Assembly (NCBI RefSeq): GCF_004011095.1
Contig: NZ_CP028129.1
Span: 2,542,001 to 2,606,000, forward strand
Direction: 5' to 3'
DNA length: 64,000 bases
Source: Rathayibacter rathayi
Lineage (GTDB): Bacteria > Actinomycetota > Actinomycetes > Actinomycetales > Microbacteriaceae
The notes beneath the pieces were generated by a model. It did no database searches. It saw nothing but the letters and a program-made list of their open reading frames with translations, and was not told the DNA's origin. Positions within the stretch are counted from its first letter, which is position 1. Each line of letters starts with the position of its first letter. This document shows, one piece after another, positions 15,913 to 25,038 of the stretch. The position numbers were made by a program, and so were the translations under genes.

Positions 15913-17370
15913 ATGTGCGGAATCGTTGGGATCGTGTCCTCCGGACCGGTCAACCAGTCCATCTACGACAGCCTCTCCCTCCTGCAGCACCGCGGCCAGG
16001 ACTCGACCGGGATCGCGACCGCCGACGGCAGCACCCTGCACATCAAGAAGGCGGCCGGGCAGGTCCGTGAGGCGTTTCGCACTCGCGACATGCGCTCGCT
16101 GCTCGGGACGATGGGCCTCGGCCACGTCCGTTACGCGACGAAGGGCAATGCCGAGCGCGAAGAGGAGGCGCAGCCGTTCTACGTGAACGCGCCGTACGGC
16201 ATCATCCTCGTCCACAACGGCAACCTCACGAACACGCGCGAACTCACCGAGGAGCTCTTCCGCGTCGACCGCCGCCACCTCAACACCACCTCCGACACGG
16301 AGCTGCTGGTGAACGTGCTCGCCAACGAGCTGCAGGCCTCGATGTCGGGACGCGACCTCGACGCGGACGAGATGTTCGACGCGGTCGCCCGGGTGCACGA
16401 GCGCGTCGAGGGCTCCTACGCGACCATCGCGCTGATCGCCGGCGTCGGGCTGCTCGCCTTCCGTGACCCGTTCGGGATCCGTCCGCTCATCGTCGGCCGC
16501 CGCAGCAACACGGGCGCTCCGGATGACTGGGTCCTCGCCTCCGAGTCGCTCGTGCTTGAGGCGCAGGGCTTCGAGATCGTGCGCGATGTCGCTCCGGGCG
16601 AGGCCGTGTTCATCACGGCCGACGGGCAGATGGCCAGCCGTCAGTGCGCGAAGGACCCTCGTCTCATTCCGTGCTCGTTCGAGTACGTCTACCTCGCCCG
16701 CCCCGACTCCGTGATGTCCGGGATCTCGGTCTACGAGGCGCGGCTGCGCCTGGGCGACCGCCTCGCTGGCACCGTCGCCCAGTACACCCCGAGCGGAGCG
16801 ATCGACGTCGTCATGCCGATCCCCGACTCCTCCCGCCCCGCCGCGATGCAAGTGGCGAAGAAGCTAGGGATCGAGTACCGCGAAGGCTTCTACAAAAATC
16901 GCTACGTCGGCCGGACGTTCATCATGCCGGGTCAGGCAGTCCGCAAGAAGTCGGTGCGGCAGAAGCTCAACGCGATGTCGAGCGAGTTCACGGGCAAGAA
17001 TGTCCTGATCGTCGATGACTCGATCGTGCGCGGCACCACCTCGAAGGAGATCGTCGAGATGGCGCGCGCGGCCGGCGCGAACACGGTCACCTTCGCCTCC
17101 GCTGCTCCCCCCGTGCGCTACCCGCACGTCTACGGGATCAACATGCCCTCGCGCCAGGAGCTTGTGGCCCACAACCGCCGCATCCCCGAAATCTCCGAGG
17201 CGATCGGCGCCGACCACCTGATCTACCAGGAGGTGGCCGATATGAAGGCCGCGATCCTCGAGGGCTCAGACGTCACCGACCTCGAAACCAGCTGCTTCAC
17301 CGGCGAGTACGTCACCGGCACCGTCACGCCGGAGTATTTGGACTGGGTCGAGCGCACGCAGCTGAGCTGA
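15913..17370 (+). CDS. purF: amidophosphoribosyltransferase
   Basis: The protein has 485 residues from ATG 15913. The frame is open much further upstream, but MCGIVGIVS places the catalytic Cys at position 2, as required for the N-terminal glutamine amidotransferase. LLQHRGQDSTGIAT and GHVRYATKG follow. The C-terminal PRTase domain carries VLIVDDSIVRGTTSKEIVEM, the PRPP-binding motif. It catalyses the first committed step of purine synthesis. It is convergent with the MHS transporter, with only 12 bp between the stops. Confidence 0.97.
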   Translation: MCGIVGIVSSGPVNQSIYDSLSLLQHRGQDSTGIATADGSTLHIKKAAGQVREAFRTRDMRSLLGTMGLGHVRYATKGNAEREEEAQPFYVNAPYGIILVHNGNLTNTRELTEELFRVDRRHLNTTSDTELLVNVLANELQASMSGRDLDADEMFDAVARVHERVEGSYATIALIAGVGLLAFRDPFGIRPLIVGRRSNTGAPDDWVLASESLVLEAQGFEIVRDVAPGEAVFITADGQMASRQCAKDPRLIPCSFEYVYLARPDSVMSGISVYEARLRLGDRLAGTVAQYTPSGAIDVVMPIPDSSRPAAMQVAKKLGIEYREGFYKNRYVGRTFIMPGQAVRKKSVRQKLNAMSSEFTGKNVLIVDDSIVRGTTSKEIVEMARAAGANTVTFASAAPPVRYPHVYGINMPSRQELVAHNRRIPEISEAIGADHLIYQEVADMKAAILEGSDVTDLETSCFTGEYVTGTVTPEYLDWVERTQLS

Positions 17371-17382
17371 GGCGTCCGGCCG

Positions 17383-18792
17383 TCACCGCCGCGCGCGGGC
17401 AGCGAACTCGCGGCGGGACACGATCGGGGTCGGCCGGGTGAGCACCTGCTCCTCGGTGTCGCGCGACGCATCCTCGAGGAGCGTCAGATCACGGCCCCGG
17501 GTCTCAGGAGTGACGACGGTGGTCGCGAGGGTGATCACCGCCAGCACGGCGACGTAGATCGCGATCGGGAGCCACGATCCTCCGCTCGTAGCGATGAGGA
17601 ACGCGCCGAGGGTGGGCGCGATGCCGCCCGCGAGCACGGCCGAGAACTCCCGCGCCGTCGCGACGCCGATGTAGCGGTGCCGGTTGCCGAACATCTCCGG
17701 CAACAGCGCGCACTGGGCGCCTAGCATGCTGTTGACGCCCACGCCGATCGCTACGGCGATGACCACGATCACGACGGCCGCGTTGCCCAGCGAGAGCGCC
17801 CACCATCCGGGGAAGGCGAGCAGCAGGAGCACCGCCGCCCCGAAGCGGTAGACCGGAAGGCGGCCGAAGCGGTCGGAGAGGTGCCCGGCGAGCGGCACCG
17901 AGACGATCCCGACCACCGACGCGACCGCGACCGCGAGCGGACCGATCGACGGATCGACTCCGATCGTGCCGACCGCGAAGCTCACGGCGAGGGTATTGAA
18001 GAGATACGAGCCGCCGTTCTCGGCCATCCGCAGTCCGATCCCGCGGAGCACGTCGGGAAAAGAGCGCCCGATCACCTCGCGCAGCGGATTGCCGGCCACC
18101 TGCTCCTGCGCCTCGAGCTCGACGAAGGTGGGACTCTCACGCAGGCGCAGGCGGATGAAGACCGCAACGCCGATGAGGAGGATCGAGGCGAGGAACGGGA
18201 TCCGCCACACGCCCGAGAGCAGGACGTTCTCGGGCAGCGTGCCCAGGTAGGTGAAGACGATCGCCGCCAGCAACGTGCCCGCCTGGATCCCGACGAACGG
18301 CAGCGCGGCGTAGAAGCCGCGGCGGCGGACCGGCGCGTACTCGGCCATCAGCACTGAGGCGCCCGCCTGCTCGGCACCGGCGCCGAATCCCTGGAGGAGC
18401 CGGAGGACCACGAGGAGGATCGGCGCCCAGATCCCGACCTGGTCGTAGGTGGGGAGGGCTCCGATCAGCGTGCTCGCTCCGCCCATCAGCGCGATGGTGA
18501 TCAGGAGCACCCACTTGCGGCCGAGCCGGTCGCCGACCGTGCCGAAGAAGAGGCCACCGAGCGGGCGGGCGAGGAACCCGACGCCGTAGACCGCGAAACT
18601 CGCGACGAGCCCCACGGCGGGGTCGAGGCCGGCGAAGAAGAGCTGCGCGAAGATCAGCGCCGAGGCGAGCCCGTAGAGCGCGAAGTCGTAGTACTCGAGG
18701 GCACTGCCCACGCTCGAGGCGAGGGTCGCGCGGCGCAGGTCGGCCGCGTACCCGGGGTCCCGCATGGCGCGGGAGTGGGCGTCGTTGCTCAC
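17383..18792 (-). CDS. MHS-family (MFS) metabolite:proton symporter
   Basis: The protein has 469 residues and twelve membrane helices. The start is GTG 18792 with AAGGAG 8 nt before it. VGSALEYYDFALYGLASALIF, then FLARPLGGLFFGTVGDRLGRKW and the second-half repeat LAGHLSDRFGRLPVYRFG are typical of the metabolite:H+ symporter group (shikimate, proline/betaine or alpha-ketoglutarate carriers). The substrate cannot be read from the sequence. It has a hydrophilic C-terminus of about 35 residues. No enzyme genes adjoin it that would hint at the substrate. Confidence 0.9.
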   Translation of the reverse strand: MSNDAHSRAMRDPGYAADLRRATLASSVGSALEYYDFALYGLASALIFAQLFFAGLDPAVGLVASFAVYGVGFLARPLGGLFFGTVGDRLGRKWVLLITIALMGGASTLIGALPTYDQVGIWAPILLVVLRLLQGFGAGAEQAGASVLMAEYAPVRRRGFYAALPFVGIQAGTLLAAIVFTYLGTLPENVLLSGVWRIPFLASILLIGVAVFIRLRLRESPTFVELEAQEQVAGNPLREVIGRSFPDVLRGIGLRMAENGGSYLFNTLAVSFAVGTIGVDPSIGPLAVAVASVVGIVSVPLAGHLSDRFGRLPVYRFGAAVLLLLAFPGWWALSLGNAAVVIVVIAVAIGVGVNSMLGAQCALLPEMFGNRHRYIGVATAREFSAVLAGGIAPTLGAFLIATSGGSWLPIAIYVAVLAVITLATTVVTPETRGRDLTLLEDASRDTEEQVLTRPTPIVSRREFAARARR

Positions 18793-19079
18793 AGTGACTC
18801 CTTCGTCGGTGACGGCAGCCGACGAGGACCGCCTACCAGCACCGTAACACTGTGCTGAACAACGGACAACAGGGTGAACGGAATGCCCAGTACAGCGGCG
18901 ATTGCGGACAACGGGTGCTGCAGCCAAGGCTCGCTCACCACGATCGAGGCAGGCGCCGACCCCGCGGTGCACCGTCTCGAGGAGTACCCGTGATCTACCG
19001 AATCCTGCCGTTCCTGCTCACCTTCGTCGCCAAGCGCATCTCGACGTCGCAGAAGGCGAAGCGGACGGGCGGACGCCGA

Positions 19080-19445
19080 CTAGACCCGGTCCGTGCCTGT
19101 CGCCTCATCGTCGGCGGCCGCCTCGACAGCGGGCCGAGCCGGCTCATGCTCCTTGCGCTCGACGATCCGCTCGGCGGTCCTGCGGACGATCCTCCGGCCG
19201 ACGACTCGGTCGAGCAGGACCACGACGAGCCCCGCGAGAGCGCCGAATAGCGTCACGAAGAGCAGCAGACTAAAGCCAAAGACCTGCCCGCGCGAGAAGC
19301 CGCTCGTCTCGGGCAGCGCGAAGGTCAGCACGAACGCCGCGATCGCTCCGAGCCCGACGCCGAGGGCCAGGATCCGCCAGACGCGCGGGGAGCGGCGGAC
19401 GTCGACCTCTTCGCGGGTGACCTCGGGGCCGACGGGATCGCTCAT
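19080..19445 (-). CDS. small membrane protein of unknown function
   Basis: The protein has 121 residues. After a charged N-terminus (SDPVGPEVTREEVDVRR), helix 1 (about 25-45) and helix 2 (about 55-78) form a hairpin. A basic then acidic tail follows (DRVVGRRIVRRTAERIVE). No known domain is recognised. It lies between the MHS transporter and a LysR gene on the same strand but with gaps, so co-transcription is uncertain. Confidence 0.7.
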   Translation of the reverse strand: MSDPVGPEVTREEVDVRRSPRVWRILALGVGLGAIAAFVLTFALPETSGFSRGQVFGFSLLLFVTLFGALAGLVVVLLDRVVGRRIVRRTAERIVERKEHEPARPAVEAAADDEATGTDRV

Positions 19446-19491
19446 GGCTCCATTCTCTCCCGCGCGAGCGAGCGCACGGCACCGTGATCGC

Positions 19492-20394
19492 TCAGAGCGC
19501 GTGGACGAGGCGCCCGGCCTGCGCGCGCAGCTCGCGGACGACGGTGCGGACCGAGAGCCGTTCCGCCCGATCCGGCCGCATCAGCGCCACGATGTGCCGT
19601 ACCGAGTTCATTCCCCGGAGCGGTTTCACGACTATCCCGGTGCCGCCCGCGGTATAACGCGGGAGCACCGCGATGCCCAGGCCCGCCGCGACGAACGCCT
19701 CCGTCACGCGGGTAGACGCGAAGCGCTGCTCCACTCGCACCGCCTCACCCGATGCGGCCTCGATGTCCTGCATCACCCGCTCGAACGGGAACCCGTCGGG
19801 GACACCGATCCAGGTTTCGCCGACGAGATCGGCCGCCGTGACCGTCGCGCGATCGGCGAGGCGGTGGCCCGCGGGGAGCCCGATGTCGAGCGGCTCGATC
19901 ATCAGCTCGGCCATCGCCAGACCGCGTCCGGCCCAAGCGCTGCGTCCGGTCGGCGAGTGCGCGAGCACGATGTCGAAGTCGGCGGTCAGGTCGGCGAATT
20001 CGTCGGTGCCGGGGTCCGCGTCCTCGCACTGCACGACCAGCCCCTCGACGCTACGCAGCGCGACCAGCGCGTTCGGAAGGAGCATCTGCCCGGCGGTCGG
20101 GAAGGTCGCGATCGTCACCTCGCCGATCGGGTTGTTCGTGAAGGTCCGCCAGACAGCGTCGGCCCGCTCGAGCGCGATCGCGATCTCGGTGGCGCTGCGG
20201 GCGAGCTCACGTCCGGCCGCCGTGAGCACTACACCCCGGCCCGCGCGCTCGATCAGCGGCACGCCGGCCTCGCGCTCGAGCACTTTGAGCTGCTGAGAGA
20301 CCGCGGAGGGTGTGCGGTGTGTCGCCGCCGCCACCGCTGCGATCGAGCGGCGCATCGAGAGCTCGCGGAGCAGTTCCAGCCGTCGCACATCCAT
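19492..20394 (-). CDS. LysR-family transcriptional regulator
   Basis: The protein has 300 residues. The N-terminal winged helix is MDVRRLELLRELSMRRSIAAVAAATHRTPSAVSQQLKVLE (shown here as the region 1-40), followed by the linker helix and a two-lobed periplasmic-binding-like effector domain from about residue 90. The HTH is of the ArgP/short-spaced type common in actinobacteria. A TAACGT hexamer ends 6 nt before the ATG, so its mRNA is probably leaderless. It is divergent from a 36-residue peptide gene, which is the most likely site of control. Confidence 0.92.
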   Translation of the reverse strand: MDVRRLELLRELSMRRSIAAVAAATHRTPSAVSQQLKVLEREAGVPLIERAGRGVVLTAAGRELARSATEIAIALERADAVWRTFTNNPIGEVTIATFPTAGQMLLPNALVALRSVEGLVVQCEDADPGTDEFADLTADFDIVLAHSPTGRSAWAGRGLAMAELMIEPLDIGLPAGHRLADRATVTAADLVGETWIGVPDGFPFERVMQDIEAASGEAVRVEQRFASTRVTEAFVAAGLGIAVLPRYTAGGTGIVVKPLRGMNSVRHIVALMRPDRAERLSVRTVVRELRAQAGRLVHAL

Positions 20395-20400
20395 GCAGAG

Positions 20401-20406
20401 ACGTTA
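20401..20406 (-). promoter_or_regulatory. -10 hexamer TAACGT of the LysR gene (leaderless)
   Basis: Read on the minus strand, TAACGT is followed by 6 nt and ATG, with no Shine-Dalgarno sequence. Confidence 0.45.
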
Positions 20407-20539
20407 CACGGTAGAAAAACTACAGATCAGGGCAAGATCTCTTCGATTGTCCTAAGGAACACAGCAGCGGAGAGTTGACGCTGTACAGAGCATCCGGGCG
20501 GATCGACCAGACGCCGCCGCAACGAAAGGCAGAACATTC

Positions 20540-20650
20540 ATGAGCATCGCAATCCTCGTCGTCCTCAGTGGTCTCGCCGCATGGGGCGCGGTGTCGTCGG
20601 TGCTCGTCGCCAGCCGTGATGGCTACCGCCAGGTCCCCGCGCAGCACTGA
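20540..20650 (+). CDS. 36-residue single-pass membrane peptide
   Basis: The peptide starts MSIAILVVLSGLAAWGAVSS, one membrane helix, and continues with a short polar tail ending in QVPAQH. GAAAGG lies 9-14 nt before the ATG, giving a usable ribosome site. It sits divergently from LysR and is followed by a hairpin, so it has the layout of a small real gene. I believe similar peptides occur in related genomes, but that is memory, not a search. Function unknown. Confidence 0.6.
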   Translation: MSIAILVVLSGLAAWGAVSSVLVASRDGYRQVPAQH

Positions 20651-20701
20651 ACCCCGCCGCTGCGCGAGAGCACCTCACCGCGAGAGCACCCCATCGCGTT
20701 C

Positions 20702-20733
20702 GAACGCCGTCTCCCCTGAGGGAGGCGGCGTTC
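20702..20733 (+). terminator. hairpin after the 36-residue peptide gene
   Basis: GAACGCCG at 20702-20709 pairs with CGGCGTTC at 20726-20733 around an inner TCTCCC/GGGAGG stem. Confidence 0.55.
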
Positions 20734-20774
20734 TCGCGTAGGAGGCGCACCTGTGCCGCGCTCCCGCACACAGC

Positions 20775-20806
20775 GACGGGCCCCCGACCAGAGTCGAGGG
20801 CCCGTC
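20775..20806 (-). terminator. hairpin after the 5'-nucleotidase gene
   Basis: GACGGGCCC at 20775-20783 pairs with GGGCCCGTC at 20798-20806, with an inner CGAC/GTCG. It lies 16 bp beyond the stop of the minus-strand gene. Confidence 0.6.
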
Positions 20807-20821
20807 GTCCGCGCAGTGCGG

Positions 20822-23065
20822 CTACTTCTTCGAGGCGGTGCGCCGGCGCAGGCGCGCGAGCGTCATGCCCAGTCCGAGCAGCAGCGCAGTGATCCCAGCG
20901 ACGAACGCAGGAGTCGCGTCCACTCCGGTCTCGGCGAGGTGGTGCGAGCCGGCGACAGGAGCAGAAACTAGCGCGGGGCCCGTGCCGGGCGTGGTGGTCG
21001 GCGCGGGCGCCGGCTCCGTGATCGGTCCGGGAGCCATGCCCGCTCCGGCTCCGGCCGCGACGGCGAAGCCGAGGGTGATCTCGGTTCCCGTGCTGTCAAG
21101 CGCGAAGGTCGCGGTATGCGCACCACCCGCCAGGCTCTCGTCGATCGGGACCGAGAACGAGGCGCGACCGGTCGAGTCGTCGGTGACGGCCCGGGTCGGG
21201 TCGATCGTCGCGGTGCCGACGACAGTGCCGTCGATGCTCGCGGTCACCGTCGCGTCGGCCGCGGCTCCGGTGCTGAACAGGAGCGAGGAGAGGTCGACGG
21301 TCATGGTGTTCCCGACTGCGTACTCGCCAGAGTCCGGGACGTTGTCGGTCAGGCCGATCGTGCGCTGCACGGGGTCGGGGCTGACGGCGCCGAGGTCCTG
21401 GATGTAGCCGACGAAGGCGTCCAGGTCGATCCGGCCGGAGTCGGCCATGCCGGCACCCTTGGTGAAGGTGCTGAAGCCGTCGCCGCCGCTCGCGAGGAAG
21501 CTGCTGGTCACGACAGTGAAGGTCGCGGCCGGGTCGATCGGCTCGTTCTGGAAGAACACCTGCGAGATGCGCGAGCCCTCGGGGGCTGCGGCGTCGAAGA
21601 CGTAGGTGAGGTCCTTCGAGGTCGAGAGATTCAGCTGAGGGTGGCTGGAGCTGCCGACCCACTGCTCTTCGAGGAGCTCGGAGATCTGGGCGCCGGTCAG
21701 CTGGAGCGTCACCAGGGTGTTGGCGAAGGGCTGCGCGTCGGAGGCCTCGGCGTAGGTGACCACGCCGTCCGCGTCGCCGGGCTGGTTAGGGGTCGCCGTG
21801 TAGGAGAGGTCGTCCCGCAGGCCGCCCGCGTTCGAGAAGGCGATCTGCGTGCCGAGCTCGCGGGTCGCCCAGAGCTGCGCGTCCGAGACCAGGTTGCCGA
21901 GGGTCGACTCCGAACCGCGGTTGGTCGTCGTCCCGTCCGGGCGGTAGGCGCGCGAGATATCCTCGGTGATGGTGCCGACCTTCACGCTGCCCTCGCGAAC
22001 GGCGACAGCCTGGGCGTCCGCGACGATGGCGTCGATCGCGGGGTCTGCCGTGAAGGCGCCGACGATGATCGTCTTGGCCGGGTCATCGGAGTTGGGGTCG
22101 TCGACGACCTTGGTGAGCGGCACGACCTCGCTGGTGAGCGAGGTGAGCTGCTTGGTCGCGGGGTCGACGGTGAGGGACATATGGCCGATGTTCTCGGCAT
22201 AGCTGCCGGTCTGCGAGACGACCGTCGGGAAGGCCCGGCCGGCGTCGATGGCCGCGTTGTACTCCTGGTGGCTGTGGCCCGACACGATCGCGTCGACGTT
22301 CGGAGCCACAGCGGTGACGATCGCGCCGAATGTCGGGTCCGCCTGCGGCGTGTTCAGGCCAGCAGCATCGGCATCGGCTCCCTCGTGCAGGAGCAGGACG
22401 ACCACGTCGGCCTCGTCGTTCGCGGCGTCGCCGTCCTGGAGCTGCGCGGCGACCTCGTTGACGTTCTCGGCGATCGGCTCGACCGAGAGCGTCGAGATCT
22501 CGGAGGGGCTGACCAGGTCGCCCAGGTCCTCGGTGATCGCGCCGATGAAGGCGACGGAGACGCCGTCCTGCTCGGTGATCACATAAGGGGAGTAGGCGCG
22601 CTTGCCGGTCGCCGTGTCGTACAGGTTTGCGTTCACGTAGGGGAACGCCGAGGCGTCCACGATGCGACCGTCGACGTCGTCGCGGCCCTTGTCGAACTCG
22701 TGGTTACCGAGCGTGCTGACGTCCAGGCCCATCGCGTTGAGCGAATCGAGCGTGGGGATGTCGCCCTGAACGTTCGAGAGGAAGGTCGACGCTCCGATGT
22801 TGTCACCGGCCGAGACGAACAGCGTGTTCGGGTTGGCGGCGCGGTACGAGTCGATGGCGCCGCCGAGGACCGCGGCTCCGGCGACGGAGCGGTCGGCGGC
22901 GAGCCGTCCGTGGAAGTCGTTGATCGAGAGGATGTCGATGGCGACATCGCCCTCGGCGGCAGCGGCGGGCGTGGCGCCGAGCAGGGTCGCTCCGGCGACG
23001 GCGCCGACGGCGGTCGCGGAGAGGAGTCGGACGAGGCCGCGTCGGCCGGGGGAAGTACTGCGCAT
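20822..23065 (-). CDS. secreted, wall-anchored bifunctional metallophosphatase/5'-nucleotidase
   Basis: The protein has 747 residues. A signal peptide (about 1-45, ending TPAAAAEGD) is followed by a calcineurin-like phosphoesterase domain: INDFHGRL, SAGDNIGAS, LGNHEFDKG and SGHSHQEYN supply the two-metal site. The 5'-nucleotidase C-terminal domain (about 370-560) contains FSNAGGLRDDL and SSFLASGGDGFSTF, the substrate-stacking region. A beta-rich domain and a Pro/Thr linker precede LAETG near residue 710, a hydrophobic helix and RRRTASKK. This is a sorting signal of the LAxTG type used by class E sortases. It probably scavenges phosphate and nucleosides from extracellular nucleotides. Confidence 0.93.
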   Translation of the reverse strand: MRSTSPGRRGLVRLLSATAVGAVAGATLLGATPAAAAEGDVAIDILSINDFHGRLAADRSVAGAAVLGGAIDSYRAANPNTLFVSAGDNIGASTFLSNVQGDIPTLDSLNAMGLDVSTLGNHEFDKGRDDVDGRIVDASAFPYVNANLYDTATGKRAYSPYVITEQDGVSVAFIGAITEDLGDLVSPSEISTLSVEPIAENVNEVAAQLQDGDAANDEADVVVLLLHEGADADAAGLNTPQADPTFGAIVTAVAPNVDAIVSGHSHQEYNAAIDAGRAFPTVVSQTGSYAENIGHMSLTVDPATKQLTSLTSEVVPLTKVVDDPNSDDPAKTIIVGAFTADPAIDAIVADAQAVAVREGSVKVGTITEDISRAYRPDGTTTNRGSESTLGNLVSDAQLWATRELGTQIAFSNAGGLRDDLSYTATPNQPGDADGVVTYAEASDAQPFANTLVTLQLTGAQISELLEEQWVGSSSHPQLNLSTSKDLTYVFDAAAPEGSRISQVFFQNEPIDPAATFTVVTSSFLASGGDGFSTFTKGAGMADSGRIDLDAFVGYIQDLGAVSPDPVQRTIGLTDNVPDSGEYAVGNTMTVDLSSLLFSTGAAADATVTASIDGTVVGTATIDPTRAVTDDSTGRASFSVPIDESLAGGAHTATFALDSTGTEITLGFAVAAGAGAGMAPGPITEPAPAPTTTPGTGPALVSAPVAGSHHLAETGVDATPAFVAGITALLLGLGMTLARLRRRTASKK

Positions 23066-23202
23066 CGTGAAGAGGACTCCAAGCATCGAGCGGTGGATCC
23101 GGAGCGGATTCGTACCGTGTGAGGGGGGTATTCCCAGACAACCCGACGCCGGACCCCAGGTCAAATCCTCTGGAGAGGGATCGCCGATGCGTTTACGAGA
23201 AG

Positions 23203-23580
23203 TTAACTCGCCGCTGTGTCGCCCACCCACAGGATCGGGAGGAACGGCGTCAGGTCCGCGCGCACACCGGACGCGTGGATCCGCCCGCTCGCCAGGCCCT
23301 CGCTCCACGGGAGGGAGCCGGTCGCGAGCGGCAGCCACGTCGCCGCATCCATCTCGATCACGTTCGGCGGAGTGCCGCGGGTGTGGCCGGGGCCCTCGAC
23401 GCACTGCGCGGCGCCGAACGGCGGCACCCGCACCTCGACGCTGCGCCCGGGGACGTTCGTCTCGATGATCTGCAGGAGGAAGCGCACCGCGGTCGCCGTC
23501 GTGTCCCGATCCGCCCCGACGGCGAGCGCCGCCCGCACCGCGGATTGCCCGCTCGCCTCGTCGATCCTGCCCTTGGCCAT
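23203..23580 (-). CDS. sterol-carrier-like (SCP2 fold) protein
   Basis: The protein has 125 residues from ATG 23580. AVRFLLQIIETNVPGRSVEVRVPPFGAAQCVEG and the C-terminal ASGVRADLTPFLPI match the short actinobacterial sterol-carrier family. These proteins have an alpha/beta lipid-binding fold and no known ligand in bacteria. The frame continues upstream through a palindromic element, which is not part of the gene. In relatives such a gene often lies beside purD, and here purD is divergent from it 160 bp away. Confidence 0.8.
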   Translation of the reverse strand: MAKGRIDEASGQSAVRAALAVGADRDTTATAVRFLLQIIETNVPGRSVEVRVPPFGAAQCVEGPGHTRGTPPNVIEMDAATWLPLATGSLPWSEGLASGRIHASGVRADLTPFLPILWVGDTAAS

Positions 23581-23626
23581 GCCCCCCATCCTCCCCTCCC
23601 TCTCGCCGCTCGCCGCTCGCCTCTCG

Positions 23627-23689
23627 CCGCGAGATGCCACTTGTGACGCCGCTCCTCGGCGTGTCGTCATCACAAGTGGCATCTCGCGG
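23627..23689. repeat. palindromic element, copy 1
   Basis: The arms CGCGAGATGCCACTTGTG (23628-23645) and its exact complement (23671-23688) surround a 25-bp core. The same arms recur at 26153-26213 and 41943-42003. The core of this copy contains GGCGTGTCG, the complement of the CGACACGCC core in the other two, so this copy is in the opposite orientation. Confidence 0.9.
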
Positions 23690-23728
23690 AGGGGGACGAC
23701 GGGGGGACCGGGGGCGGGCGGGGCGCTC

Positions 23729-23734
23729 TATTCT
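23729..23734 (+). promoter_or_regulatory. -10 hexamer TATTCT of purD (leaderless)
   Basis: The hexamer ends 6 nt before the GTG start of purD. No convincing -35 is visible in the preceding G-rich run. Confidence 0.5.
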
Positions 23735-23740
23735 GTCAGG

Positions 23741-25009
23741 GTGAAGATCCTCGTCCTCGGTTCCGGTGCCCGCGAGCACGCCATCATCACAGCCCTCCTC
23801 GCGGAGGAGGAGAGCCACGAGATCATCGCCGCGCCCGGTAATGCGGGCATCGCGCGGGACGTCGAGGTCATTCACTTCGACACGAACAGCCCCCGCCTCG
23901 TCACCGACTTCGCCGTCGAACAGGGCGTCGAACTCGTCGTGATCGGCCCGGAGGCACCGCTGGTCGCGGGAGTCGCCGACGCCCTCCGCCAGCGCCACAT
24001 CCCGACCTTCGGACCCGACCGGGCCGCCGCCGCCCTTGAAGGCTCGAAGACCTTCGCCAAGCGTGTGATGGACATGGCCCGCGTCCCCACCGGCCGCGCC
24101 ACCCGCGTCTCGACCCTGGTCGATGCGGTCCGCGTGATCGACGAGTACGGACTCCCCTCGGTCGTGAAGGCCGACGGTCTCGCCGCGGGCAAGGGTGTCC
24201 TCGTAACGCAGTCGCGCAGCGCCGCGATCGCGCACGCCGAGTTCTGGTTGCAGTCCGGCGACGTCCTGATCGAGGAGTTCCTCGCCGGCCAGGAGGTCTC
24301 GCTCTTCCTCCTCTCCGACGGGCACGACGTTGTCCCTCTTTCGCCCGCCCAGGACTTCAAGCGCCTCGGCGACGGCGACGAAGGCCCGAACACCGGCGGC
24401 ATGGGCGCCTACTCGCCGCTGCCCTGGCTCGCCGACCGCTGGGAGAGCGAGCGAGCCTTCGTCGATGAGGTGATCGACACGGTCGCCATCCCGACCATCC
24501 GCCAGCTCCAGCGCGAGCGCACCCCCTTCGTCGGACTCCTCTACTGCGGTCTCATCGTCACTGACGCGGGCCTGCGCGTGATCGAGTTCAACGCCCGATT
24601 CGGCGACCCAGAGACCCAGGTCGTCCTTCCTCGCCTCGCCTCGCCGCTGTCGGCATTGCTGCACGCGGCGGCCACCGGCGCCCTCGCGTCGGTCCCCTGG
24701 CCCGCGTTCACCGACGAGGTAGCCGTCACCGTCGTCCTCGCGAGCGAGGGCTACCCCGAGAACGCCGTCACCGGACGCACGATCACCGGGCTGGACGCGG
24801 CCGCGGAGGTCCCCGGCGTCACCATCGCCCACGCCGCGACCCAACTGGTCGACGGCCGCTTCGTCGCGACCGGCGGCCGAGTGCTGAACGTGGTGGCTCG
24901 CGGTGCGGACTTCGCGCAGGCACGGGAGCGGGCCTACCGCGCACTCGATTTGATCCACCTCGACGGCGGGATCTACCGACGCGACATCGCTCTGAGGGTC
25001 GCGCAGTAG
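23741..25009 (+). CDS. purD: phosphoribosylamine--glycine ligase
   Basis: The protein has 422 residues from GTG 23741. MKILVLGSGAREHAI is the classic PurD N-terminus. The ATP-grasp core contains PSVVKADGLAAGKGVLV, EEFLAGQEVSLF, NTGGMGAYSPLP and IEFNARFGDPETQ, with the metal-binding Glu and Asn. It joins phosphoribosylamine and glycine in step 2 of purine synthesis. The length is normal. The open frame upstream crosses the palindromic element and is not part of the gene. Confidence 0.97.
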   Translation: MKILVLGSGAREHAIITALLAEEESHEIIAAPGNAGIARDVEVIHFDTNSPRLVTDFAVEQGVELVVIGPEAPLVAGVADALRQRHIPTFGPDRAAAALEGSKTFAKRVMDMARVPTGRATRVSTLVDAVRVIDEYGLPSVVKADGLAAGKGVLVTQSRSAAIAHAEFWLQSGDVLIEEFLAGQEVSLFLLSDGHDVVPLSPAQDFKRLGDGDEGPNTGGMGAYSPLPWLADRWESERAFVDEVIDTVAIPTIRQLQRERTPFVGLLYCGLIVTDAGLRVIEFNARFGDPETQVVLPRLASPLSALLHAAATGALASVPWPAFTDEVAVTVVLASEGYPENAVTGRTITGLDAAAEVPGVTIAHAATQLVDGRFVATGGRVLNVVARGADFAQARERAYRALDLIHLDGGIYRRDIALRVAQ

Positions 25010-25038
25010 CGACTCGCATAGCGCCTTCGTTATGACCT

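Noticed and set aside
18990-19250. Small plus-strand frame starting VIYRILPFLLTFVAKRIS
   Set aside because: The first 30 codons look like a membrane peptide, but the rest is antisense to the 19080-19445 gene and the start has no clear ribosome site. It could be a frameshifted peptide ending at TAG 19081; support is too weak to list.
20822-24958. Very long minus-strand open frame (1378 codons) covering purD antisense
   Set aside because: Only the last 747 codons have homology and a signal peptide; the rest is antisense to purD and typical of GC-rich shadow frames.
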